Below, piece after piece: positions 15,493 to 23,390 of a stretch of DNA of 64,000 nt. The notes under the pieces were generated by a model. The model saw only the letters and a program-made list of their open reading frames with translations, was not told the DNA's origin and did not search any database. Origin of the DNA: an uncultured Clostridia bacterium (GTDB taxonomy: Bacteria; Bacillota; Clostridia; Oscillospirales; Oscillospiraceae); assembly GCA_947170435.1 (NCBI GenBank), contig CAMVTO010000009.1, forward strand, positions 1-64,000, given 5' to 3'. The position numbers and the translations under genes were made by a program. Within the stretch, counting starts at the first letter, position 1; every line of letters starts with the position of its first letter.

Positions 15493-16971
15493 TTACAGAA
15501 TGATGCAGATGAGGCCGCCGCTGCCCTCGTTGATGATGCGCTCCAGCGTCTCCTGCAATTTCTTGCGGGCGTCGTCCGGCATGCGCTTGAGCTTGGCTTG
15601 CAGGTCCTCGTTGACGATCTCGTGGAAGCTGCGCCCGAAGATGTTGGACTGCCAGATCTTTCCGGTGTCGCCTTCGAACTCCTGCAAAAGATAGTTTACC
15701 ATCTCTTCGCTCTGCTTCTCGTTGCCCACGATGGGCGAAACCGTGGTTTCGATGTCCGCGCGGATCATATGGATGCTGGGGGCGCTCGCCTTGAGCCGCA
15801 CGCCGTAGCGCCCGCCCTGCTTCATGATTTCCGGCTCCTCCAGTTCCAGCTCATCGACGCCGGGCACCACGATGCCGTAACCAGTCTCTCGCGCGTCGTT
15901 CACCGCCTGCGCCACCTTGTCGTACTCTGCCTTGACGGAGGACAACTCCGTGAGCAGGTTCATCAGATCGCCGTCGTCGCGTACCGGGAAGCCGGAGCGC
16001 TCGCTCAGCGTCTGATAGAACAGTGTCCGCGGCAGCTGCACATCTGCCGCAGCAACGCCCTCGCCCAGACGGATCGCGGTGACGGTGGCTTCGCCGTCCT
16101 CCCCGCCCATAGCGCGCACTGCCGCCGGTACCTGCCGGATGCAGCGCAAGTCTTTCGCGCTCTCGCGAATGGTCTGGTACAGTCCGCACTTGATGGGGTG
16201 ATCGGCGGGCAGCGCCGCCACCCATGATGGGATCGTGATCTTCATCTCCGCGAGCGGGAACTCGTAGAGGATCGCCTTTAAAATCTCTTCCACCGCCGCG
16301 TCATCGAGCAGCAGGCAGTTCACCGGCAAGCAGGTCACGCCGTAGGTTTTGGCGATGTCCTCCGCCATAGCGCGCACGCGCTCAGAGCCTGGATCAGCCG
16401 CGTTGAGCAGAACGAGGAACGGCTTGCCGATCTCCTGCAATTCCCGGATCACGCGCCCCTCCGCCTCCACATAGGACTCCCGCGGAATGTCGGTGATGCT
16501 GCCATCGGTGGTAACGACGATGCCGATGGTGGAATGCTCGCGGATGACGCGCTGGGTGCCCATCTCCGCCGCCTGCGCCATGGACAGCTCCTCCTGCGAC
16601 CACGGCGTGGAGACCATGCGCGGGTTCTCGCCGTCACTGTCGCCGGTTGCGCCGGGCACCATATAGCCCACACAGTCGATGAGCCGCACAGAGCACGCCG
16701 CGCCGTCGCCCAGCGAAATGTCGACCGCCTCCTCCGGCACGAACTTCGGCTCGGAGGTCATCACCATGCGGCCGGAGCCGCTTTGCGGCAGTTCATCCTT
16801 TGCCCGCTCGCGGCGATATACGTTGTCGATGTTGGGGATGACCTGCGTCTCCATGAACCGCTTGATGAATGTGGATTTGCCCGCGCGGACGGGGCCGACG
16901 ACCCCGATGTAGATATCCCCTGCGGTGCGCTCCGCGATGTCCTGATAGATCTGTGTATTGTTGTCCGTCAT
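15493..16971 (-). CDS. spoIVA: Stage IV sporulation protein A (spore coat basement ATPase)
   Basis: SpoIVA is a TRAFAC-class ATPase that polymerises on the forespore outer membrane and forms the platform for the coat. The 492-residue length fits. The Walker A is GPVRAGKSTFIKRFM; most relatives I know have T where this has A, still within GxxxxGKS. The DELPQSGSG and MVMTSEPKFVP stretches and the conserved C-terminal end GGLICIIL, which contacts SpoVM in Bacillus, are present. It follows sipL by 15 bp, with a SpoVM-like gene just upstream of that. Expected to be made in the mother cell under sigma-E. Confidence 0.97.
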   Translation of the reverse strand: MTDNNTQIYQDIAERTAGDIYIGVVGPVRAGKSTFIKRFMETQVIPNIDNVYRRERAKDELPQSGSGRMVMTSEPKFVPEEAVDISLGDGAACSVRLIDCVGYMVPGATGDSDGENPRMVSTPWSQEELSMAQAAEMGTQRVIREHSTIGIVVTTDGSITDIPRESYVEAEGRVIRELQEIGKPFLVLLNAADPGSERVRAMAEDIAKTYGVTCLPVNCLLLDDAAVEEILKAILYEFPLAEMKITIPSWVAALPADHPIKCGLYQTIRESAKDLRCIRQVPAAVRAMGGEDGEATVTAIRLGEGVAAADVQLPRTLFYQTLSERSGFPVRDDGDLMNLLTELSSVKAEYDKVAQAVNDARETGYGIVVPGVDELELEEPEIMKQGGRYGVRLKASAPSIHMIRADIETTVSPIVGNEKQSEEMVNYLLQEFEGDTGKIWQSNIFGRSFHEIVNEDLQAKLKRMPDDARKKLQETLERIINEGSGGLICIIL

Positions 16972-16986
16972 TTCTCTTCCCTCCCC

Positions 16987-18495
16987 TCAGCGTGCGCGCG
17001 GAATGAGCAGCATTCGACCCGCCTCCGGCAACAATCCGTCCGGCAGTTCGTTGGCGGCGATGATCTCCTCCGCGGTGGTGCGGTACTGCTTGGCGAGATC
17101 CCACAGGGATTCGCCCTCCCGCAGCGCGCGCAGCACCAGCGAAGCAGCGTCGTTCTGCTCCGCTTGTTCCGCACTCAGCGCCGTGAGGCAGCGGCAGGTA
17201 GTGTCCTCCGCCGAGAGCAGGGTAAACTCTGCCGGGAAGCGCAGCTCTATGCCGCCGGCGTTGACGTTGGCCGTCACATCCCCCGCACAGACCTCCTCGA
17301 CCCGGGCCGACGCGCCTGTCGGAGCGTCGGCGGTCGCCGTGACTTCCACGCGGCGCTCCGCGCCGAGCGGCACGCCGCTCTCATCGAGATACAGCACCGA
17401 CACCGTTGCCGCAGCATGGATTTCCGCGCCGTCCGCAGTACGGCGCAGCGCCGCGCCGCAAAAGCACACGTCTGCGGAGAGCACGCTCTGCACCTCTGTG
17501 CCGGTGTCGATCTGCTCGCGCACTGACTGATTCACGGTGGTGAGCGTCGGCTCGCCGGGCAGCTCCAACGTCTCAAACTGAGCGTCAAGGTCGTAGGCCG
17601 TGGAGTAGAGGTCGGTGACGCACAGCACATTCGCCTGATGCCGCAGGGCGAGAAATGCGCTCATAAACAGTTTGACGCTGACGGTACGGCCCTCGTCTCC
17701 CACATGGATTTCGCAGTCGGAGAGGCTCAATGCCGCGTTCACGGCATCGTCACTCTCCTCCGCGCCGTCGAGGATCTGGGAGAAGGGCAGCTCCTCGGCG
17801 TAGGCGGCGAGCTTGCCCTCCGCACTGCTGTAGAGCAGCGACAGGCACGCGACGCCCTTGAGCACCACCTTGGTGCCGAGGCTCTTGGCCTCCGTCAGGC
17901 GCAGGCGCACGCGGGTTCGCAGCAGCTCGCCTACGGCATCCCGCCCGCCGGGGAGCGTCAGCTCGTCAGAAAACACGAAGTCGCGCGCGCCGACGGCGCG
18001 GATCAGCGACACATCGTGCTTCTCACAGAGCGTCTGGATCGCGTAGTCCCCCTGTCCTTCGATCTCACCGCATGCGTTGATCGTCACAGGGCAATAAGGG
18101 GTGACGCGCCATTCGAGGTTAACGCGGGTAAAGAGCTTGCGTGGGTTGAGCAGCTTCGCCTCCGCGGCGCAGACGCTGCCCTCGATGCAGGCATCGGTGC
18201 ACAGTGCCGGCAGTGCCGCGGTCTGCTCAAAAGGTATGGTATAGTCCAGTGCGCGGAGGCCCGGCGCGTCCTCCGCCATGTACAGCAGCGTCACCGCAAT
18301 GACCCCCGACGCCGTCAGCTTGCCGTCCGCCACCGTCCGCGCGCGCAGGCGAAGGCATGCGCTGACGCTCACGATTCGGGCAACGTCCGGGCAATAATCC
18401 GGCACGACGGTCTCCGCCGTCTCCTCCTGCGTAAGCAGCAGCGGCGCGGCGGCGCGGTATCCCTCCAGTCGTTCTTTTTGCAGTTCCAGTTCCAT
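16987..18495 (-). CDS. sipL: SipL-like SpoIVA-interacting protein (DUF3794 + LysM)
   Basis: A 502-residue protein with repeated DUF3794 (SPOCS) domains across residues about 20-440 and a C-terminal LysM domain (LREGESLWDLAKQYRTTAEEI...LIPRA, about residues 455-502). This is the layout of Clostridioides difficile SipL, whose LysM domain binds SpoIVA to attach the coat. Direct adjacency to spoIVA (15 bp) strongly supports the call. It has AAAGGAG before the ATG and a sigma-E-like promoter (18528-18556) about 35 bp upstream. Confidence 0.88.
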   Translation of the reverse strand: MELELQKERLEGYRAAAPLLLTQEETAETVVPDYCPDVARIVSVSACLRLRARTVADGKLTASGVIAVTLLYMAEDAPGLRALDYTIPFEQTAALPALCTDACIEGSVCAAEAKLLNPRKLFTRVNLEWRVTPYCPVTINACGEIEGQGDYAIQTLCEKHDVSLIRAVGARDFVFSDELTLPGGRDAVGELLRTRVRLRLTEAKSLGTKVVLKGVACLSLLYSSAEGKLAAYAEELPFSQILDGAEESDDAVNAALSLSDCEIHVGDEGRTVSVKLFMSAFLALRHQANVLCVTDLYSTAYDLDAQFETLELPGEPTLTTVNQSVREQIDTGTEVQSVLSADVCFCGAALRRTADGAEIHAAATVSVLYLDESGVPLGAERRVEVTATADAPTGASARVEEVCAGDVTANVNAGGIELRFPAEFTLLSAEDTTCRCLTALSAEQAEQNDAASLVLRALREGESLWDLAKQYRTTAEEIIAANELPDGLLPEAGRMLLIPRAR

Positions 18496-18527
18496 GGTAC
18501 TCGTCTCCTTTGACGTAGCGTTGCTCC

Positions 18528-18556
18528 ACTCTATGCCAAAGGGGACAAAGATATTC
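18528..18556 (-). promoter_or_regulatory. Putative sigma-E promoter of sipL-spoIVA
   Basis: Minus strand GAATATC (18550-18556), 14 bp, CATAGAGT (18528-18535). Against the sigma-E consensus KMATATT-N14/15-CATACAMT this matches 6 of 7 and 6 of 8. The start would be near 18521, 26 bp before the sipL ATG. The -35 lies inside the terminator stem of the upstream transcript. Confidence 0.6.
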
Positions 18557-18592
18557 TTTCAAAAAAGCGGCAAGCCACTTTTTTGAAAGAAT
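18553..18592. terminator. 19-bp inverted repeat, terminator of the spoVM-like gene
   Basis: Arms 18553-18571 and 18574-18592 (ATTCTTTCAAAAAAGYGGC) pair with one mismatch around a 2-base centre; the T-rich 3' arm would act as terminator on either strand. Confidence 0.7.
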
Positions 18593-18601
18593 AGGATGTA
18601 C

Positions 18602-18679
18602 TCACTCTTCTTTGATTCCAAACAGGCGGCGCAGCACACCGCGCAGCGCTCTGGGAGATTTCCACACCACGATCTTCAT
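18602..18679 (-). CDS. spoVM: SpoVM-like 25-aa amphipathic spore morphogenesis peptide
   Basis: Too short for the ORF track. An ATG at 18679 preceded by AGGAGGTGAGGAC opens 25 codons to TGA (18602-18604). The peptide starts MKIVVWKSPRALRG and ends in an acidic pair, giving a basic amphipathic helix. Bacillus SpoVM is 26 residues with the same pattern: MK start, a proline at position 9 (also P9 here), basic residues on one face, an acidic tail. SpoVM marks the curved forespore membrane and anchors SpoIVA. Location next to sipL and spoIVA makes the call strong despite short length. Confidence 0.85.
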   Translation of the reverse strand: MKIVVWKSPRALRGVLRRLFGIKEE

Positions 18680-18683
18680 GTCC

Positions 18684-18836
18684 TCACCTCCTCCGAATCA
18701 GCCAAAAGCCGCATACGATCAGCAGAAGCGCGGCGAGAAACAGCAAGAATCCCGTCGGGAAGAAGGCGGCAATGATGATCGCCACTCCCAGCGCCAGCGC
18801 CCACAGCCCGATCAGCTTCCATGTTTCCCTGCACAT
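18684..18836 (-). CDS. Small two-helix membrane protein (50 aa) upstream of the spoVM-like gene
   Basis: Not in the ORF track. ATG at 18836 after GGGGGAG, 50 codons, stop at 18684-18686 inside the ribosome site of the SpoVM-like gene, so the two are coupled. Sequence: short N-terminus (MCRETWKLIG), hydrophobic helix (LWALALGVAIIIAAFF), a PTG turn, a second helix (LLFLAALLLIVCGFWLI) and a basic end RRR. It is probably a membrane hairpin. I know no assigned function; the position suggests a role in or timing with spore envelope formation. Confidence 0.75.
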   Translation of the reverse strand: MCRETWKLIGLWALALGVAIIIAAFFPTGFLLFLAALLLIVCGFWLIRRR

Positions 18837-18866
18837 ATTCGCTCCCCCTTCGTATCGTGACACACC

Positions 18867-18874
18867 ATTCTATG
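18867..18874 (-). promoter_or_regulatory. Candidate mother-cell sigma (E or K) -10 element
   Basis: Minus strand CATAGAAT matches 7 of 8 bases of the sigma-E -10 CATACAMT and also the sigma-K pattern CATANNNT. No clear ATATT -35 is seen; an AC dinucleotide 17 bp upstream would suit sigma-K. It lies 31 bp before the 50-aa gene. Confidence 0.4.
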
Positions 18875-18899
18875 GGTGCGGACAGGGGTCGGTCACAGC

Positions 18900-18923
18900 A
18901 AAAAAGAGACGGCTAAGCCGTCC
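18900..18923 (-). terminator. Terminator of the rsgA-containing operon
   Basis: Minus strand stem GGGACGGC / GCCGTCTC with TTA loop followed by TTTTTT, right after the rsgA stop. It marks the 3' end of the 17-gene block. Confidence 0.9.
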
Positions 18924-18927
18924 CTTT

Positions 18928-19806
18928 TCAAGTATTCCATGCTTTCAGATCTTTGAGCTCGTTGTAGAGCCGCAGGTAGCTTTCGTGGCGGCCCTTCACA
19001 ATCGTGCCGTCCTTTACCGCACGCAGCACGGCGCAGCCCTTTTCCTTGGTGTGGCTGCACCCGACGAAGCGGCACTCGCCCAAGTACGGCGTGAAGTCAG
19101 GGAATGTCTCGGGTAAACGCTCCTTGAGCTCCAGACTCAGCGTCTCCGCGTCAAACGAGGAGAAGCCCGGCGTGTCGATGATCTCCGCGCCGCCATCCAG
19201 ACGGTACAACTCCACATGCCGCGTGGTGTGTCTGCCGCGCCCCAGCGCCTGGCTCACCTCGCCCACCTTCAAGTCAAAGCGCGGATCGAGGGCGTTCAAA
19301 ATGCTGGACTTTCCCACGCCGGAGTTGCCGGTAAACGCGTTCAGCCTCCCGGCGATCGCGGCATGCAGCTCGTCCAGCCCCTCACCGGTGACGGCGCTGA
19401 CGCGCAGCGCGGCATAGCCCGCGCGCTTGTAGTAGTCGCACAGCGCTTTCCCGTCCGCGAGATCGCACTTGTTGACGCACACCAGCACCGCGCAGTCCTT
19501 GAGGGCGGCAATGGCGGTCATGCGGTCGATCAAATACGGTTCCGTGCAGGGGATCGCCTCAGAGGCGACGATCACGAGCTGGTCGATGTTCGCCACGGCG
19601 GGGCGGTCAAAGGCGTTGCGCCGCGGGAGAATCGCCTCGATCACGCCCTCATTGCCGCCGAGCGCGGTACACTTCACCCGATCGCCCACCAGCGGCGAAA
19701 CACCCGTCTTGCGGAACTTGCCACGGGCGCGACAGGTAAGCAGAGCACCATCACCGACGTCGACATAGTAGAAGCCGCTGAGCGCCTTTTGAATCCGTCC
19801 GGTCAC
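18928..19806 (-). CDS. rsgA: Ribosome small subunit-dependent GTPase A
   Basis: Circularly permuted GTPase acting in late 30S maturation. The 292-residue chain has an N-terminal OB domain, then G motifs in permuted order: NKCD (G4) before GNSGVGKSSI (G1) and DTPGF (G3), then a zinc-binding domain (ECRFVGCSHTKEKGCAV). Its start overlaps the stop of the upstream kinase gene (ATGA). The order phosphatase-PASTA kinase-rsgA is conserved in Firmicutes, and RsgA is a known substrate of such kinases in some species. Confidence 0.97.
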   Translation of the reverse strand: MTGRIQKALSGFYYVDVGDGALLTCRARGKFRKTGVSPLVGDRVKCTALGGNEGVIEAILPRRNAFDRPAVANIDQLVIVASEAIPCTEPYLIDRMTAIAALKDCAVLVCVNKCDLADGKALCDYYKRAGYAALRVSAVTGEGLDELHAAIAGRLNAFTGNSGVGKSSILNALDPRFDLKVGEVSQALGRGRHTTRHVELYRLDGGAEIIDTPGFSSFDAETLSLELKERLPETFPDFTPYLGECRFVGCSHTKEKGCAVLRAVKDGTIVKGRHESYLRLYNELKDLKAWNT

Positions 19807-21596
19807 GCGTCCGCCTCCGTCTCCGCGCCGGTGGCCTCTGACGATGGTTCCTCCGGCTCGTCCGGCTGCGTTGTGACATTTGCCGGACCGAGACTGACGG
19901 TCAGCTTGATCGTGCTGCCCTGCGCCACTTGTGTCCGGGCGGCGATGCTCTGGCTGATGACATAGTCCGCCGGCACAGTATCACTGTTGGCGTAATCCAC
20001 CGCCACCACAAGGCCCAGCTGGCCCGCGATCTCCTGCGCCTGCGCCAGCGGGATATTGGTCAGCGTCGTAACCGTGGCGGGCGGAACCTCCGGCCCGCGG
20101 CTGATGATCAGCATGACCACGTCGCCATCCTCCAGTGTCTCGCCCGCGGCGGGGCTGGTGCGAATGACGTAGCCTGCGGAAACCGAGTCGCTGTACTCCT
20201 CCACGGAATCGTCGATAACCAGGTCAAGATCCAACTGCCGAAGCTGAATGGACGCGGTGCGATGCTCCTGATTGACCACGTTCGGCATCTCGGCGGACTT
20301 GACGCCGGTGCTGACAAACACCGTGATCTCGCGGTTATCGCGCACGGTCTTGCCTGCCGTCGGGGACTGCTCGATGATCTGTCCTGCTTCGTACTCCGCG
20401 CTCGCGCGCTGGCCGATCTGTGTGATGGTGAAGACGCCGGCAACCTCCTCATCTGCCTCCGCCTCGGCAATGGTTTTGCCGACAAGGTTTGGCACGTCAA
20501 ACTCCGTTTTGACCGGCTCAGCGTCAAAGCTGCCCCAGATAAGATGCCAGAGTCCGAACAACGCCACAGCGCACACCGCGATGGTTGCTGCAATCAGCAG
20601 CGCCTTAGGCAGTGTCTGCGGCTGTTCAGGTTCATTCTCCAGCTCCTCGGCCTCGGGTTCTTCATGGCGCGCGAGGCGCGACGTTACATCCCGCACCGAG
20701 GGCAGGTGCATGGTCGGCTCCTCGGCGGGTTTTTCGTGCAGCTCCTCGATGGTGAAATCCAGCGTGGTGTCAGGGTTCTTGCGGAACTCCTCCAGATCGG
20801 CGATCATGGCGTCCGCCGAAGCATAGCGCTTGTTGATGTCTGACGCCATCGCCTTCATGCAGATCTTCTCCAGCGCCTGTGGCACGGTGGGATCGATCTC
20901 GCAGGGCGAAAGCGGCACGGAGCTTAAATGCTGAATGGCAATGGACACCGCGCTGTCACCCTCAAAGGGCAGACGGCTTGTGAGCATTTCATAGAGCACC
21001 ACGCCCGCGGAGTAGATGTCCGAGCGCGGGTCGGTACGGTCTCCCTTTGCCTGCTCCGGCGAGATATAGTGTACCGAGCCGAGCGCCTGCTGGGTCATGG
21101 TCTGCTGCGCCGCGCTTTCGAGGCGCGCGATGCCGAAGTCCGCGATTTTGATGCTGCCGTCGCGCAGGATCATCACGTTCTGCGGTTTAATGTCGCGGTG
21201 GACGATGCCGCGGGAGTGCGCGTGGCTTAACCCGCGCATGATCTGGGTGATGAAGTGCAAGGATTCACGCCAGTTGAGCTTGCCGCGGCGCTCCATATAC
21301 TGCTTGAGCGTGATGCCGTCGATCAGCTCCATGACGATATACTCCGTCTCCCCGCGGGACACGTCGTACACCGAGACGATGTTCGGGTGTGAGAGCATAG
21401 CGACGGCCTGGGACTCGTCGCGGAAACGGCGGCGGAACTCCTCGTCCTCTGCGAGGTCGCTCTTTAAAATCTTGACCGCCACAGAGCGGTTGAGCCGGTG
21501 ATCCTGCGCCTTATAGACCATCGCCATGCCGCCGGTGCCGATGACCTCCAGCAGCTCATAGCGGTTGTCCAGCATTTTGCCGGTCATGTTATCCAT
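19803..21596 (-). CDS. prkC: Membrane Ser/Thr protein kinase with PASTA domains
   Basis: Sensor kinase of 597 residues. Residues about 10-275 are a Hanks-type kinase with GTGGMAMVYKA, catalytic HRDIKPQN and DFG. After an acidic juxtamembrane region comes one membrane helix (ALLIAATIAVCAVALFGLWHL, about residue 340), then three extracellular PASTA domains that bind peptidoglycan fragments, and a disordered Glu-rich tail. In spore-formers PrkC signals germination and cell-wall state. The ribosome site AGGAGGTG lies in the end of the phosphatase gene and the genes overlap. Confidence 0.96.
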   Translation of the reverse strand: MDNMTGKMLDNRYELLEVIGTGGMAMVYKAQDHRLNRSVAVKILKSDLAEDEEFRRRFRDESQAVAMLSHPNIVSVYDVSRGETEYIVMELIDGITLKQYMERRGKLNWRESLHFITQIMRGLSHAHSRGIVHRDIKPQNVMILRDGSIKIADFGIARLESAAQQTMTQQALGSVHYISPEQAKGDRTDPRSDIYSAGVVLYEMLTSRLPFEGDSAVSIAIQHLSSVPLSPCEIDPTVPQALEKICMKAMASDINKRYASADAMIADLEEFRKNPDTTLDFTIEELHEKPAEEPTMHLPSVRDVTSRLARHEEPEAEELENEPEQPQTLPKALLIAATIAVCAVALFGLWHLIWGSFDAEPVKTEFDVPNLVGKTIAEAEADEEVAGVFTITQIGQRASAEYEAGQIIEQSPTAGKTVRDNREITVFVSTGVKSAEMPNVVNQEHRTASIQLRQLDLDLVIDDSVEEYSDSVSAGYVIRTSPAAGETLEDGDVVMLIISRGPEVPPATVTTLTNIPLAQAQEIAGQLGLVVAVDYANSDTVPADYVISQSIAARTQVAQGSTIKLTVSLGPANVTTQPDEPEEPSSEATGAETEADA

Positions 21597-22350
21597 TGCG
21601 GCCCACCTCCTCTGCGTCGTTGCGGACGAGGACCGCGGTCACGTTATCCGGCGCGCCACGGGACTTGGATAGCTCCAGCAGCCGCGCAAGCACGGCGTTG
21701 CCGTCGCGCTCCGCGCGAACGATAGCAAGGATCTCCTCGTCCTCGGCAGTGTTGGTGAGGCCGTCGGTACACAGCAGCAGGCAATCGCCCTCCGCCATCG
21801 ACACGGCGAAGGAGTCGCAGAGTATGTGCCGATCCGGGCCCAGCGCGCGGGTGATGAGGTTGCGGTTAGGGTGGGTGCGCGCCTGCTCACGGGTGATCTC
21901 ACCGGACTCCACCATCTCCTCCACAACCGAATGGTCGCGGGTGACGCGGCGGATGCCCGCCGCACCGATATGGTAGGCGCGGCTATCGCCCACATTGCAC
22001 ACCACCGCCATATCCGGCGAGACAACAGCGGAGACCAGCGTAGTGCCCATACCATGATACTCGGCGCTCTCCTGCGCACGATCATAGACAACGGTATTGG
22101 CGCGGTCAACGCAGCTCGCCTGCATCTCTCTCACCTGCTCCACCGTCATGTCCACATGCGCCAGCTCGTGAAGCTGCTCCATATAAGTCGTCACAGCCAG
22201 CGAGCTGGCCAGTTGCCCGCCGGTGACGCCGCCCATGCCGTCGCAGACCACGGCAACCACCGTATCCGGTGCGCCAAAGGTCTCAAAGGCATAGGTATCC
22301 TGATTTTCACGGCGCTTGAGGCCCACGTCGGTCATGCCCCATGCTCTCAT
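21589..22350 (-). CDS. prpC: PP2C-type Ser/Thr phosphatase
   Basis: Dephosphorylates targets of the neighbouring PASTA kinase. The 253-residue protein has PPM-family metal motifs: RRENQDTY near the N-terminus, VVCDGMGGVTGG, VGDSRAYHIG and CTDGLTN, then GAPDNVTAVLV. Start overlaps the rlmN stop (ATGA) and its end overlaps prkC, so kinase and phosphatase are made together. Confidence 0.96.
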   Translation of the reverse strand: MRAWGMTDVGLKRRENQDTYAFETFGAPDTVVAVVCDGMGGVTGGQLASSLAVTTYMEQLHELAHVDMTVEQVREMQASCVDRANTVVYDRAQESAEYHGMGTTLVSAVVSPDMAVVCNVGDSRAYHIGAAGIRRVTRDHSVVEEMVESGEITREQARTHPNRNLITRALGPDRHILCDSFAVSMAEGDCLLLCTDGLTNTAEDEEILAIVRAERDGNAVLARLLELSKSRGAPDNVTAVLVRNDAEEVGRNG

Positions 22351-23390
22351 GCTTTTTCTCCCCTTTCTCCGCGCTCCTGCATTGCCTTTCGGCGGAGTTG
22401 TCCGCAGGACGCGTCGATGTCGCCGCCGAGACTGCGGCGCACGGTGGCGGTGAGTCCATGGGACTCGAGCCGCTTTTGGAACGCGGCTACGCGTTTACTG
22501 GGCTTGAACGCGCTCTCCACCACATCGTTGAGCGGGATGAGGTTCACATGCCCCGGCATCCCGTGTATCTTTTTTGCCAGCAAGTCCGCCTGCACATCGG
22601 AGTCGTTCACGCCGTCGATCATGGCGTATTCAAACGAAATGCGCCGCCCGGTCTTGCGGAAATAGCGGTGGCAGGCGTCGAACAGCTCGTCCACATCGTA
22701 AGCGTTGTTCACCGGCATGATGCGCGAGCGCGTCTCGCTGTCCGGCGCGTGGAGGGAGACCGACAGCGTCAGCTGCAAGCCCAGCTCCGCAAGGCGGTCG
22801 ATGCCCGGCACCACACCGCAGGTGGAAAGTGAAATGTGCCGCATGCCGATGTTCATGCCTTCGGGGTGGTTCACCAGCTCCAGAAAGCGTAGTACATTGT
22901 CAAGATTGTCCGTCGGCTCGCCGATGCCCATGAGCACGATGTTGGAGATTTCGCGCCCGCTGTCGATCTGCGTAAAGAGCACCTGATCGAGCATCTCTGC
23001 CGGAGCAAGGTCGCGTACTTTGCCCGCGATGGTGGAGGCGCAGAACTTGCAGCCCATGCGGCAGCCCACCTGCGTGGAGATACACACGGTGTTGCCGTGG
23101 TGGTACGACATCAGCACCGTTTCAATACAGTTGCCGTCCCGCAGTTCCCAGAGGTACTTGATCGTGCCGTCCAGCTGCGAGACCTGCTTGCGCGCCACGG
23201 TGGGCGCGGTGATGTAGAACTGCTCCGCGAGCCTTGCACGCAGAGGCTTGGAAAGATTGCTCATCTCGTCAAAGCTCCGTGCGCCGCCATGCAGCCATGA
23301 AAAGACCTGCTTGGCGCGAAATGCCGGCTCGCCCATAGCGGTCAGCGCATCGGTCAGTTCCTCGCGGGTCATGCTTTTGATATCTGTCAT
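22347..23390 (-). CDS. rlmN: 23S rRNA (adenine2503-C2)-methyltransferase
   Basis: Radical SAM enzyme that methylates A2503 of 23S rRNA (and A37 of some tRNAs). 347 residues; the cluster-binding CxxxCxxC is in GCRMGCKFCAST, with the GIGEPTDNLDNV and LSVSLHAPD stretches and a C-terminal conserved Cys (DIDASCGQLR). The track ORF is 105 residues longer; the ATG at 23390 overlaps the rsmB stop as ATGA and gives the usual MTDIKSM start. Confidence 0.96.
   Translation of the reverse strand: MTDIKSMTREELTDALTAMGEPAFRAKQVFSWLHGGARSFDEMSNLSKPLRARLAEQFYITAPTVARKQVSQLDGTIKYLWELRDGNCIETVLMSYHHGNTVCISTQVGCRMGCKFCASTIAGKVRDLAPAEMLDQVLFTQIDSGREISNIVLMGIGEPTDNLDNVLRFLELVNHPEGMNIGMRHISLSTCGVVPGIDRLAELGLQLTLSVSLHAPDSETRSRIMPVNNAYDVDELFDACHRYFRKTGRRISFEYAMIDGVNDSDVQADLLAKKIHGMPGHVNLIPLNDVVESAFKPSKRVAAFQKRLESHGLTATVRRSLGGDIDASCGQLRRKAMQERGERGEKA

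Noticed and set aside
18612-18860. 82-aa plus-strand ORF
   Set aside because: Antisense of the 50-aa membrane peptide and the SpoVM-like gene, both of which have strong ribosome sites.
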